This document shows, piece after piece, positions 18,291 to 27,379 of a stretch of 64,000 nucleotides of DNA (position 1 is its first letter; every line of letters begins with the position of its first letter). Source of the stretch: JAOUFP01 sp963801505 (GTDB lineage: Bacteria > Nitrospirota > Thermodesulfovibrionia > Thermodesulfovibrionales > UBA6898); contig CAWDEY010000011.1 of NCBI GenBank assembly GCA_963801505.1, positions 124,001-188,000 of the forward strand, in the 5' to 3' direction. A model generated the notes under the pieces. That model ran no database searches. It saw nothing but the letters and a program-made list of their open reading frames with translations, and was not told where the DNA came from. The translations under genes were made by a program, and so were the position numbers.

Positions 18291-18330
18291 GTTTTACCTG
18301 ATAAGGTTCGGGTATAGAGGGGGTTATCTT

Positions 18331-21300
18331 GTGACTATAGATTGCTTTTACCTCGGACTTGATATAGGGTCTGTCAGCGTAAAGTGCGTTTTATCTGATG
18401 AAAGCGGACGGATTGTTTATGATATATACTCCAAAACAAAAGGCCAGCCAATAAATGAACTTTTAACCATCCTTGAGACCTGCAGCAGGAGCTTCCCTGG
18501 CATCCGCATCTGCAATATTGTCGCGACCGGTTCAGGGAAAGCTCTCGCACGGAAAAGCCTCATCTGTGAAACTGAAAATGAAATCATCTGTCATGCCATG
18601 GGGACAAAGAGTTTGTATCCCGAGGTCAGGACAATTATAGAGATAGGAGGCCAGGACAGCAAGCTTATCCTGCTTGAACACAGCGAAGAAGACCCGCAAC
18701 GCGCGTCAATAAAGGACTTTGCAATGAATGAATTATGCGCGGCCGGCACCGGCGCTTTTCTTGATGAACAGGTCTGCAGGCTGGGCATACACATAGAAGA
18801 TTTTGCTTCGATCGCGCTTGAGGCCGGGACTCCTGCCCATATAGCCGGACGATGCGCTGTATTTGCCAAGACCGATATGATCCATCTGCAGCAAAAGGGG
18901 ACCCCCATGTCCGATATACTTTTAGGCGTGGCGTATTCCCTGGCCCGGAATTACCTGAGCAATCTTGTCCGCGGCCGCACACTTCAGCCAGTCATCTCCT
19001 TTCAGGGCGGCACTGCTTCAAATCTCGCCCTTAAAAAGGCCTTTTGCGACCTGCTGCATTTAAATGACGGAGAGCTTATAGTGCCGGAGCATTACAATAC
19101 CATGGGAGCTTATGGTGCGGCACTGCTTGCAAGTGAAAAGGGTCCTTCCACTAATATATGGACATTAGCAGATATCATGGAACAGCTCGAAATAAAACAA
19201 GGCATGCGGTATGCCGACCGAGAAGATTCGTTCTATCCGGTACTATCCAAAAAAGCAGAGAAAAGTAGAGATAGTTTCATAACCTTACACCAGGAAGGCC
19301 GTGGAATTATGTCAGGAGATACCGGGATATTCGTTGGTATAGATATCGGCTCTGTAAGCGAAAAGCTTGTGGCAATAGACCCTCAGGGAGAGATTCTGTA
19401 CAGTGATTACTGTTATTCACAGGGTAAAGTACTTGAGAAGCTTATAGAACTATTCAAAGAGTTTGATAAAAAAAGTCTTAAGGAGAACGTCCTTGGTCTG
19501 GGCGTTACAGGGAGCGGAAGATACCTGGGCGCAAAGGTCCTGGGGGCGGACGTAGTAAGAAACGAAATATCCGCGCAGGTGCGCGGCACCAGACACCTTA
19601 TTCCAAACTGCGATACAATCATAGAAATCGGCGGACAGGATGCAAAGTTCATTACACTCAGCAGGGACAGCCGGCTTGATTTTCAGATGAACCGCTTATG
19701 CGCCGCAGGCACAGGGTCTTTCCTTCAGGAGCAGGCTCTGAGACTGCATATAGACCTGGAGCATGATTTTTCGCTCCTGGCTCTCAGGTCCGCTGCCCCG
19801 GTCAGGTTAGGCAATAAATGCACGGTGTTTATGGAGAGCGACCTTGTGCACTATATACAAAAGGGTTACGCCATTGAGGACCTTCTTGCAGGCCTGAGCT
19901 ATGCAGTTGCCGGAAATTTCCTCGACCGTGTGGCCCAGCATAAACCCTTTGGAAAGCTGATCAGTTTTCAGGGCGGGGTCGCTGCAAATCAGGCGGTAAG
20001 GAGCGCCTTTGAAAATCTGCTTGATAAGCCGGTCTATGTGTCGGACCACCATAAAGTAATCGGCGCCCTTGGTGCGGCCTTACTCGCCAGGGAGGCATAT
20101 TTGCGCGGGGACTATTCGACCTCAGGTTACAGGCCCCGATCTCTTGGAGAGATCAGAGAAGTAAAGGCGTTTCAGTGCTCTGGCTGTTCAAACCAGTGTT
20201 ATATAAGACAGCTTTCAGTGGGCGGTTCAGAGGTGTTCTTCGGCGGCGTCTGTGGGAAATACGAAAGAGACATTCAGGGGAAAACTACGAAAACAATGAA
20301 ACAGGAAAAACTGCAGCGAAGGTCAAGCCCTGCTGAATTGCTTGAAGAAATTAATACTCTGTTCCTTTCTCCGCCTGTTCCGGAAACGGACAACCCATTG
20401 AAATCCATAGGTTTTCCACGCGGACTCCTGTTTTACGAGTATTATCCTCTCTGGAACAGTTTTTTTACTCGCGCGGGTTTTCGCGTTGTCCCTTCCCAGC
20501 AGACAACACGGCAGCTTATAGAGCAGGGTATGTCACGTGTTACTGTAGAGACCTGTCTGCCTGTAAAGGTATATTGCGGCCATGTACTTGACCTGATAGA
20601 AAAAGGCATTGAATCTATATTTGTGCCCGGTCACGTCAACATCCCTGTATGGGAGTCAGATGATCCTGAAGTTGAGCATTGCCCATATATTCAAAGCGTC
20701 CCTGAATTTATTTCCGCCTCATTTGGAACAAAAGTAATAACTCAGACTCTTTCAAACGGCTATGATATCGACGGCTATGAGACAAAATTGACCTCTTTGG
20801 CATACAAACTACATCAGGAGAAATCCTTCCTCGATTCAGCCTTAAAACCTTTTATAGAGGGGGGCAGGCTTAAGGAATGTTACCGGTTTGCAGTAGAGGA
20901 TTTCAAAAGACACAGGGAGGCCAGATACAGCCTCGGCAAAAAATTCCTTGAAAGTCGCGGCAGTGACGACACGGTCTTCGTTGTCTTTGGCAAACCCTAC
21001 ACAGTGTATGACCCGGAACTCAACATGGGCCTGTTTAAGAAGCTGCAGGCACTGGGGATGGAGGCTCTGCCCTCAGACGTGATCGGACCGCCTTCCGTGG
21101 GGTTGCCTGAGGCTTATCCTGAGATGAGGTGGTACTACAGCCGCAGGATGCTCCAGGGCGCAATGACTGTAAATAAAGACCCCAGGCTTTTCCCGATTAT
21201 TCTGACGAACTATGGCTGCGGCCCTGATCCGGCAAGCTTCAGATATCTCGAAAATGCGCTGTCAGACAAACCGATATTGGTCGTTGAGATCGACGAACAT

Positions 21301-22620
21301 ACTGCTGATGCCGGGATCATTACCCGTCTTGAGGCCTTTAACGACGAGGTCATGAACTTCAGGCGGGGTGATATGGTCAGCTCTGCTGCAAAGGGGGTTG
21401 TTCACGTACGTCCGGTTATCAGATATGAAAAAATTTATATACCTCATTTTTCTGAACATGCCTACATCATTGCATCGGTTTTAAGGGCGAACGGGACTGA
21501 CGCAGTCGTACTTCCGCCGCCGGGTGACAGGGTCCGTGAGATGGGCAAACAACACTCTGTCGGGGGCGAGTGTCAGCCGTTTATAAATCTGATGGGTGAC
21601 TATATCAGTTTATTAAAGAAAAGTAGCTTTGAAAAAAATGCCGCTTTTTTTATGTTTATGAACGGCGACTGCAGGCTCAAATTGTACGGGCAAAACACCA
21701 TCTATGCAGGGAGTCCTTACCAGTCGGGTGAATTGCCTGTAATCGGCACCTTTGATCAGTTGTTTGGTGAAAACATACCGCTAATTCAGCAAGTCAGGAT
21801 CGTTGACAACCTTTACATAGGCATGGCAGCCCTGGACAGGATATTACAGAAATTCCACGAATCAAGGCCGTACGAAGTTGAAAAGGGGGCCTCGGACATT
21901 GCTTACAAAATCGCGAGAAATCACATCTGTAGAGGGATTGAGCGGGGTGATATAATCAACGGGATAGAGTATGCCCTTTCTGTGTTTGACGGAATAGATA
22001 TCGATAAGTCCGTCTCAAAAAAGTTCGTCGTTGTCACTGGAGATTACTATACGCGGCTTAACTCCTTTGCAAATAACGACCTTTATCTGAACCTTGAACG
22101 ACTCGACGGGGTCATCTTTGTCCCGCGGTTTATGGTAGATGTCATTCCACTGGTAATGGCTTCGAGGATAAAAAAATACAGAAAACAGTCCGAGTATATA
22201 AAGCTGATCCAGCATCTTCTGATTAACCTGGAGCTTAAACACCAGGACCAGAAGGTACGTCGTATATTTGAGAATGATATTCTTAACAATTTTGACATTT
22301 CGCCGGAGGAGATCTATGAGAAGACGTCCAAATATCTGAGCAACGATTTATCCACGGCCATAATATCGCCTGTGGGCTGCGTCATCGAAGCAGTCGAGAA
22401 GGGCGCCCGCGGGATTATCAATGTAATTACACAAAACTGCTCTTACGGAAACGTGCTTACAAGCATTCTTCAACGAATGAGACCTGACTATGGCAATATT
22501 CCTCTTTTGACATTGATTTATGAAGAACAGCAGGGAGGCAATAAACTGACACGGCTTGAGGCCTTCATGCACCAGATCCCAAAACAGCTCAAGTGTTTCA
22601 GATTTCCGGAAAGCAAATGA
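18331..22620 (+). CDS. Giant acyl-CoA dehydratase activase (two BadF/BcrA ATPase domains plus DUF2229 region)
   Basis: A 1429-residue protein, no membrane segment. Domain 1 (about 1-275) is an ASKHA ATPase: GLDIGSVSVKCVLSDESG, IEIGGQDSKLILLE and the iron-sulfur NELCAAGTGAFLDEQ with GRCAVFAKTDMIH. Domain 2 (about 330-600) repeats it: GIDIGSVSEKLVAID, IEIGGQDAKFITL, NRLCAAGTGSFLQEQ, GNKCTVFMESDLVH. A Cys-rich linker CSGCSNQCYIR follows near 615, then the DUF2229/HgdB-like region from about 690 (IGFPRGLLFYEYYPLW, VTVETCLPVKVYCGHV) and further blocks GGECQPFINLMGDY (about 1075) and NCSYGNVLTSILQRMRP (about 1370). Small relatives use ATP to deliver one electron to 2-hydroxyacyl-CoA dehydratases or benzoyl-CoA reductases. 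The role of the giant fused form is not established. No dehydratase subunits are nearby. It starts at GTG after GAGGGGG. Confidence 0.88.
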   Translation: MTIDCFYLGLDIGSVSVKCVLSDESGRIVYDIYSKTKGQPINELLTILETCSRSFPGIRICNIVATGSGKALARKSLICETENEIICHAMGTKSLYPEVRTIIEIGGQDSKLILLEHSEEDPQRASIKDFAMNELCAAGTGAFLDEQVCRLGIHIEDFASIALEAGTPAHIAGRCAVFAKTDMIHLQQKGTPMSDILLGVAYSLARNYLSNLVRGRTLQPVISFQGGTASNLALKKAFCDLLHLNDGELIVPEHYNTMGAYGAALLASEKGPSTNIWTLADIMEQLEIKQGMRYADREDSFYPVLSKKAEKSRDSFITLHQEGRGIMSGDTGIFVGIDIGSVSEKLVAIDPQGEILYSDYCYSQGKVLEKLIELFKEFDKKSLKENVLGLGVTGSGRYLGAKVLGADVVRNEISAQVRGTRHLIPNCDTIIEIGGQDAKFITLSRDSRLDFQMNRLCAAGTGSFLQEQALRLHIDLEHDFSLLALRSAAPVRLGNKCTVFMESDLVHYIQKGYAIEDLLAGLSYAVAGNFLDRVAQHKPFGKLISFQGGVAANQAVRSAFENLLDKPVYVSDHHKVIGALGAALLAREAYLRGDYSTSGYRPRSLGEIREVKAFQCSGCSNQCYIRQLSVGGSEVFFGGVCGKYERDIQGKTTKTMKQEKLQRRSSPAELLEEINTLFLSPPVPETDNPLKSIGFPRGLLFYEYYPLWNSFFTRAGFRVVPSQQTTRQLIEQGMSRVTVETCLPVKVYCGHVLDLIEKGIESIFVPGHVNIPVWESDDPEVEHCPYIQSVPEFISASFGTKVITQTLSNGYDIDGYETKLTSLAYKLHQEKSFLDSALKPFIEGGRLKECYRFAVEDFKRHREARYSLGKKFLESRGSDDTVFVVFGKPYTVYDPELNMGLFKKLQALGMEALPSDVIGPPSVGLPEAYPEMRWYYSRRMLQGAMTVNKDPRLFPIILTNYGCGPDPASFRYLENALSDKPILVVEIDEHTADAGIITRLEAFNDEVMNFRRGDMVSSAAKGVVHVRPVIRYEKIYIPHFSEHAYIIASVLRANGTDAVVLPPPGDRVREMGKQHSVGGECQPFINLMGDYISLLKKSSFEKNAAFFMFMNGDCRLKLYGQNTIYAGSPYQSGELPVIGTFDQLFGENIPLIQQVRIVDNLYIGMAALDRILQKFHESRPYEVEKGASDIAYKIARNHICRGIERGDIINGIEYALSVFDGIDIDKSVSKKFVVVTGDYYTRLNSFANNDLYLNLERLDGVIFVPRFMVDVIPLVMASRIKKYRKQSEYIKLIQHLLINLELKHQDQKVRRIFENDILNNFDISPEEIYEKTSKYLSNDLSTAIISPVGCVIEAVEKGARGIINVITQNCSYGNVLTSILQRMRPDYGNIPLLTLIYEEQQGGNKLTRLEAFMHQIPKQLKCFRFPESK

Positions 22621-22765
22621 AAAGTTGACCATTTCCGCATTCCCCGGACGATTACTGCCCGGCTTTCCGTTTAATCCTGCCACCCCCTATTCGCTCGAAA
22701 CATTCGATACAACTTGAAATGACTCTTTTAAAAACAGTATCATTAACTGTGAACAGGATTAGCAT

Positions 22766-23539
22766 ATGATACATCGGATGCGTGGTTTCTTTTACATACT
22801 AATGTTCTTCCTTCTTGTCCCCCTTGTCTCAGGCACAAAGACCTTCTGTGCAGAGGGACCGTCAAGTGAGGCCCAAAGAATCACCTCGATAATTAATAAG
22901 GTAATTGAGGCTTATGGCGGCAAAGAAGTTATCGAAGGTATTCATGCCGTTCATGCAAAAGGAAAAATTGAGGCCTTCATGCTGCATGACCAGGGGACCT
23001 ATGAGTTTTATTTCAGCCGGGGTGGAAAGCTCCGTGTGGAAACCAAATACGAGCATTCATCTGAAGTGAGGATCTTAAACGGCGAAAAGGGGTACAGGAG
23101 CTCTGATACCCTGCCCTTTGAGGAAGTCTATGGCCCGCGTTTTTTGTCTATGGTATATCAATACAAACATTTAAACATACTCCACGATCTCGTCAACGGC
23201 GCTTATCGCATAAGGTCGGCAGGCCTGTCGAGTGAAAATGGCGATAATATAGAGACCTTCAGGCTAAAAGACAAAGAGGGCACTGTCATGGATATTTCTG
23301 TCGATAAGCAGACTTTTCTTATAGTAAGAGTTACCGCTTATTTCAGTGAAAACAACAAACAGATAGCCCTTTCTGCAGAGTTCTCCGATTTCAGGAAAGT
23401 CGAGGGCGTTGTATTTCCTTTCAAAATCACCAACTATGCTGGAGGATTGAAGATAGCACAGACGGTCATCGACAAATATTCACTGAACCCTTCCATACCG
23501 GATTCTTTTTTTGTGCCTTCAACTATCCAATCCCTTTAG
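22766..23539 (+). CDS. Exported LolA-like / outer-membrane lipoprotein-sorting-type protein
   Basis: 257 residues with a clear signal peptide: a basic start (MIHRMR), hydrophobic core GFFYILMFFLLVPLVSG and probable cleavage near TFCAEG (about residue 30). The mature part starts with a helix (IINKVIEAYGGKEVIEGI), typical of a periplasmic family related to LolA/LolB, and continues as an antiparallel beta-sheet with GKIEAFMLHDQGTYEFYF, LRVETKY, FRLKDKEGTVMDISVDKQTFLIVRV and VVFPFKITNYAGG. I infer a lipid- or lipoprotein-binding half-barrel acting in the periplasm. No partner genes are close. ATG is preceded by AGGATT. Confidence 0.7.
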   Translation: MIHRMRGFFYILMFFLLVPLVSGTKTFCAEGPSSEAQRITSIINKVIEAYGGKEVIEGIHAVHAKGKIEAFMLHDQGTYEFYFSRGGKLRVETKYEHSSEVRILNGEKGYRSSDTLPFEEVYGPRFLSMVYQYKHLNILHDLVNGAYRIRSAGLSSENGDNIETFRLKDKEGTVMDISVDKQTFLIVRVTAYFSENNKQIALSAEFSDFRKVEGVVFPFKITNYAGGLKIAQTVIDKYSLNPSIPDSFFVPSTIQSL

Positions 23540-23672
23540 ATGGAACAATTACTGGTGGTCCTTTCTATGCTTCCAACGCTTCCTTAACATTGCGTCTTTC
23601 ATTCAACATTTGAAGGTTAAAGCTTTTTTTGTATTTGCCAATGACTGCCACCTTTTCATTACATCATTGTTT

Positions 23673-23704
23673 CTCGTGAGGGAAGAGCCAGCTTCCCTCA
23701 CGAG
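23673..23704. repeat. Perfect 13-bp inverted repeat (stem-loop)
   Basis: CTCGTGAGGGAAG (23673-23685) and CTTCCCTCACGAG (23692-23704) are exact complements around the 6-base loop AGCCAG. Neither side has a T-run directly after the stem, so it is not a standard intrinsic terminator. It could be a protein-binding palindrome, an RNA-processing hairpin or one end of a mobile repeat. Confidence 0.7.
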
Positions 23705-23993
23705 TCCGGCACTATTGCCCGCTCACTTTTTATGGTCAGAGCTCGACCGCATTGCCTGTTCTGGTTTGACTGCTATTTTTTTTAGTCTACGAGTATAGAG
23801 CCAGCCTGCTTTCATCCGGTATTTGATAAATCTGAACTGAGTGGTTTAACACCTTGAGATGAATTGTGTTATATAAAAAGACTTATCACTAATTGGCTGG
23901 ATTGTCAAATACGCTTATGCGGTATTGCCGGCAAACACCTGAAGGCCATGAATCATTCGTATAGTAAAAGGCATTTTGGTACTTCTCGTGGAT

Positions 23994-24025
23994 AAAAAAA
24001 AGCGGATGCCCTTAGAGCATCCGCT
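23994..24025 (-). terminator. Rho-independent terminator of the leuB-like gene
   Basis: On the minus strand AGCGGATGC and GCATCCGCT form a perfect 9-bp stem with a 7-base loop (24001-24025), followed by an unbroken run of eight T. It lies 38 bp after the stop codon of the dehydrogenase gene. Confidence 0.9.
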
Positions 24026-24062
24026 TCAAAAATCCGGTCAAATCAAAAGAAGTGTCTGCACT

Positions 24063-25142
24063 TTATGAAACAAGCTTTGCAACCATGTCTCCTACTTCAG
24101 TAGTTGAATACCCCATCTTTCCGGCAGCCTGGCTCGTCATCTTCTGCATTACTGCTATCATGGCCGCCTCGATCGCCTGCGAAGACTTTGTTTCGCCAAG
24201 CGCCTCGAGCATCATCATAGCAGCACCTATGGCCGCCATGGGGTTAATCGCGTTTTGTCCTGCGTACTTCGGTGCACTTCCTCCCATTGGCTCAAACATG
24301 GATACACCTTCGGGGTTGATGTTGCCGCCTGAGGCCACACCAAGGCCCCCCTGGATCATCGCGCCGAGATCAGTAATGATATCACCGAAAAGGTTTTCAG
24401 TGACAGCCACGTCAAACCATTCCGGGTTCTTAACAAACCACATATTCGCGGCATCTACATGGTTATAGTCGCGCTTTAGTTCAGGGTACTGCTTTGAACC
24501 CATCTCTTCAAAGGCGCGGTACCAGAGGTCGCCGCAATGGGTGAGAACATTGCGCTTGTGGATAAGCGTAATCGGCTTTGCCGCATATTTAGGATTCATT
24601 GCGTTTCGCTTCTTCTTAAGTTCAAAGGCATACTTCAGGCAGCGGTCCACTGTACGGCGGTCGTATACCATCAGCTGTGTGGCGATCTCCTCGGTCGTGC
24701 CGACACGGGTTGCGCCGCCATGGCCTGTGTAAATGCCGCCGGTGTTTTCGCGGATGACCACGAAATCAATATCCTCAGGACCCTTGTCCTTAAGCGGGGT
24801 CTCCACGTTGGGATAGAGCCTCACAGGCCTGAGATTTATATACTGGTCCAGTGCAAACCGGATCTTAAGCAGGATACCTGCTTCGAGGATGCCGGGCTTT
24901 ACGTCCGGATGTCCTATTGCGCCCAGGAACATGGAGTCAAACTTTTTGAACTCGTCAATCGCGCTGTCAGGCAGCGTCTCACCGGTCTTTAAATAACGGG
25001 CAGCCCCGAAGTCAAATTCCGTAAACGCCAATTTAAAACCGCCCCTGTCAGCAGCAGCATTGATAACCTTTACAGCCTCTCTGACAACCTCTGGCCCTGT
25101 CCCGTCACCCGGGATCAACGCTATATTGTAATTCTTGGCCAT
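24063..25142 (-). CDS. leuB: 3-isopropylmalate dehydrogenase (LeuB-like beta-decarboxylating dehydrogenase)
   Basis: A 359-residue member of the isopropylmalate/isocitrate dehydrogenase family. NAD-dependent oxidation and decarboxylation of 3-isopropylmalate is the likely reaction, in leucine synthesis. Seen: IALIPGDGTGPEVV at the start, the substrate-binding VVIRENTGGIYTG, catalytic Tyr in QLMVYDRRTVDR, catalytic Lys in ITLIHKRNVLTH, and the metal-binding Asp residues in FGDIITDLGAMIQGGLG, then EPMGGSAPKYAG. The RENTGGIYTG signature lacks the phosphorylated-serine context of isocitrate dehydrogenase. Homoisocitrate or tartrate dehydrogenase activity cannot be excluded; leuA, leuC and leuD are absent here. 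An AGGAGG is ideally placed before the ATG; a strong terminator follows. Confidence 0.82.
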   Translation of the reverse strand: MAKNYNIALIPGDGTGPEVVREAVKVINAAADRGGFKLAFTEFDFGAARYLKTGETLPDSAIDEFKKFDSMFLGAIGHPDVKPGILEAGILLKIRFALDQYINLRPVRLYPNVETPLKDKGPEDIDFVVIRENTGGIYTGHGGATRVGTTEEIATQLMVYDRRTVDRCLKYAFELKKKRNAMNPKYAAKPITLIHKRNVLTHCGDLWYRAFEEMGSKQYPELKRDYNHVDAANMWFVKNPEWFDVAVTENLFGDIITDLGAMIQGGLGVASGGNINPEGVSMFEPMGGSAPKYAGQNAINPMAAIGAAMMMLEALGETKSSQAIEAAMIAVMQKMTSQAAGKMGYSTTEVGDMVAKLVS

Positions 25143-25252
25143 CTATATCCTCCTGATAATAAAAAAGTCCGTTATAATATCATATTTGACAATCTTCTTA
25201 GAAGAAAACCGGTCATCGGCCCGGTAAACATTCAGTGGACTGGGGTAGTGGC

Positions 25253-25338
25253 TTAAAGAAGGATTCCCGACGCTCTGCACTTGCGGGAATGACGTTTCTC
25301 CATGATTTGTCATTCCGGCTTGTCCAGAATCTTTCTTG
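25253..25338 (-). repeat. Two-palindrome element, left copy (inverted relative to 27114-27207)
   Basis: The element consists of a GGATTCCCGACG..CGGGAATGAC palindrome followed by a GTCATTCCGG..CCAGAATC palindrome. Its reverse complement matches the copy at 27114-27207 over nearly its whole length, including the flanking TTAAAGAA/TTCTTTAA. It occupies the promoter side of the phosphohexomutase gene. The rest of the 290-bp space shows no gene. Confidence 0.75.
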
Positions 25339-25432
25339 ATCTCCCCAATAACTGAATGCCTACATCGACCGTCTCTTTGCCGCAGAGACCATCTGTGGTA
25401 AAATAAGCTTTATAAAATTATTCGGAGGTCCA

Positions 25433-27067
25433 ATGACGGAACAGTATGAAAATGCAGCCGTGTGCTGGAGATCGATATTGTCGGATGCTGACCGAAATAA
25501 AGGCTTATTGTCTGTTATAGAGAAGTTTGCGAGGGAAAATACTGCTCCTGCAAAAATCGTATTCGGCACCTCTGGCTGGCGCGGTGAGATCGGGACTGAT
25601 TTCACCTTTCATAATGTCCGCGTTGTAACTGCCGCGATAATTGAGATGTTCAGGCAGGGCAACAAAAATGTGATGGAGGCCATGGGGGTAAAAGACTTCA
25701 GGGAAATACAGAGCAGGGGGGTTATAGTAGGTCATGATAACCGTTTCCTGGGCCCTGACTTTGCGATGGAGGTCCTCGGGCTTCTTCAAAGAGAAGGGAT
25801 AAAGACCTGGTATGCAGGCGAGGCCATAACACCTGAATTCTCTTCAGCGATAGAACTCCTCCATGCAGCCTGTGCCATAAACCTCACCCCCTCGCACAAT
25901 CCTGCTAATTATTCAGGCTTCAAGTTCAATCCATCTGACGGAGGGCCTGCAGGCTCTGAGATCACTGAGAAAATAGAAGAGATAGCCAACGGCATGATGG
26001 AGAAATCGATTAATATACGATCGTCAAAAACAACTGTTGTAGAGAAGATTGACCTTACTTCCGTCTATATCAGGTATATATTGGAAAGAAAAACCTTAGA
26101 TATAGGAAAGGTACAGGACTTCATTAAAAGCTCGGACTGCATTATCTGCGTTGACAATGTTCACGGAGCAACAAGAGGCAGACTGCAGAGGATCATCGGC
26201 GAAAGCCCCAAAATACATTATCTCAGGACAACGGATGATTATCTCTTCGGCGGGACCGCGCCTGAACCGTCTGAAAAAAACATGGCGGGTGTCGAGAAGG
26301 TCTTAAAGGAAAGCAATGCTCGGCTAAAACTGGGGGTCATCATGGACCCTGACGGAGACAGGATAAGGTTTGCTGACGGGTTCATGCAGGTCCCGATGAA
26401 CTATTTCGGCGGCATGGCGCTGCATTTCCTCCATGTACACAGGGGGATAAACGGTGTCGTGGCAAAATCAGTCGGAACAAGTAACTTTGTCAATGCTATT
26501 GCAAAAAAACTCGGCATCCCCGTAAAGGAAACAAAGGTTGGATTTAAGAATTTCAGGCCCTATCTGCTGCAAACATCTACTGAGAAGGCCATCGTGGCCT
26601 TTGAAGAATCGGACGGAATATCCGGGTATAACCATACCCTTGAAAAGGACGCACTCTTCGGTCTGCTTCTGGCCCTGGAGATAATGGCTGTCACAGGGAA
26701 GAGCCTCAGTGAATATCTCATGGAAATTATGGATGAATTCGGACACTATTATCCGGACCGCTCAGGAATATCAGTAGACCGTTCCCTGGTCGGCGGGCCG
26801 CTGCTGCAAAGGCTTTCGGTAATAAAAGAACAATACAAAAGGGGCTCTGTTTTGGATATAGGGGGAAAGAACAGGACAGTAACAGACCTGATAACAGTTG
26901 ACGGCACAAAGATAATCTTTGATGACGGCTCATGGCTGATGATCCGGCCTTCAGGCACAGAGCCCAAGGTCAGGTTTTATATTGAGGCACGGACTGAGGA
27001 GGGCAAAAAGGCTGTATTTGAAACAGCAGAAAGAATGACAAAAGAGGCGCTCCAAAGCAAGTGCTAA
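25433..27067 (+). CDS. Phosphoglucomutase / phosphomannomutase family enzyme
   Basis: A 544-residue alpha-D-phosphohexomutase that interconverts hexose 1- and 6-phosphates in the cytoplasm through a phosphoserine. All four loops are visible: GTSGWRGEIG at the start (about residue 45), the active serine in INLTPSHNPANYSGFKF (about 147), the metal-binding GVIMDPDGDRIRF (DxDxR, about 305), the sugar-binding FEESDGISGYNHTLEKDA and the phosphate-binding RPSGTEPKVRFY near the C-terminus. The product feeds glycogen, LPS and nucleotide-sugar synthesis. Glucose versus mannose specificity is not evident. Translation starts at an ATG after GGAGGT. It is a single gene bracketed by inverted copies of a short palindromic element. 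Confidence 0.88.
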   Translation: MTEQYENAAVCWRSILSDADRNKGLLSVIEKFARENTAPAKIVFGTSGWRGEIGTDFTFHNVRVVTAAIIEMFRQGNKNVMEAMGVKDFREIQSRGVIVGHDNRFLGPDFAMEVLGLLQREGIKTWYAGEAITPEFSSAIELLHAACAINLTPSHNPANYSGFKFNPSDGGPAGSEITEKIEEIANGMMEKSINIRSSKTTVVEKIDLTSVYIRYILERKTLDIGKVQDFIKSSDCIICVDNVHGATRGRLQRIIGESPKIHYLRTTDDYLFGGTAPEPSEKNMAGVEKVLKESNARLKLGVIMDPDGDRIRFADGFMQVPMNYFGGMALHFLHVHRGINGVVAKSVGTSNFVNAIAKKLGIPVKETKVGFKNFRPYLLQTSTEKAIVAFEESDGISGYNHTLEKDALFGLLLALEIMAVTGKSLSEYLMEIMDEFGHYYPDRSGISVDRSLVGGPLLQRLSVIKEQYKRGSVLDIGGKNRTVTDLITVDGTKIIFDDGSWLMIRPSGTEPKVRFYIEARTEEGKKAVFETAERMTKEALQSKC

Positions 27068-27113
27068 GACCGACATTTATAGAGCCTCATTACCATCATC
27101 TATGAACTGCCCG

Positions 27114-27207
27114 GAACGATTCCGGACAAGCCGGAATGACAAATCCCGAGGCGAAAGCTTTTCTCTGTCATTCCCGTAAGTGAAGCGCGTCGGGAATCCT
27201 TCTTTAA
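27114..27207 (+). repeat. Two-palindrome element, right copy
   Basis: GATTCCGGACAAGCCGGAATGACA is followed by GTCATTCCCG..CGGGAATCC and TTCTTTAA. The element is the inverted partner of 25253-25338; together they bracket the phosphohexomutase gene. The rest of the 312-bp gap before tkt (27208-27379) holds only an AT-rich leader ending in GGAGGAG. Confidence 0.75.
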
Positions 27208-27379
27208 TGTAGAGTGTTAAACCCGTAATTGAATGATTGCAGGATAAACCTCAATTCCATTTGACCTTATGAACGGTATTTTAGTACCATCTAAGAGTTC
27301 CCGGCAGAAAAATCAAGATCACTGCATCTTGTTTTTGCATATTTTAAAAGAAAGATGAAACCATATCGGAGGAGAACCA

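Larger units (their letters stand above)
23540..24062. other. 523-bp gap: perfect inverted repeat and a terminator
   Basis: The space between convergent genes holds a perfect 13-bp inverted repeat (23673-23704) and the terminator of the downstream minus-strand gene (23994-24025), both listed separately. Between them (about 23705-23990) I see only AT-rich sequence with no convincing frame, tRNA or promoter. Confidence 0.5.

Noticed and set aside
18290..18325. Segment ACCTGATAAGGTTCGGGTAT looked like the 3' part of a TPP riboswitch
   Set aside because: The CTGAGA core and correct P2-P4 spacing are absent, and the gene is not a thiamine gene.
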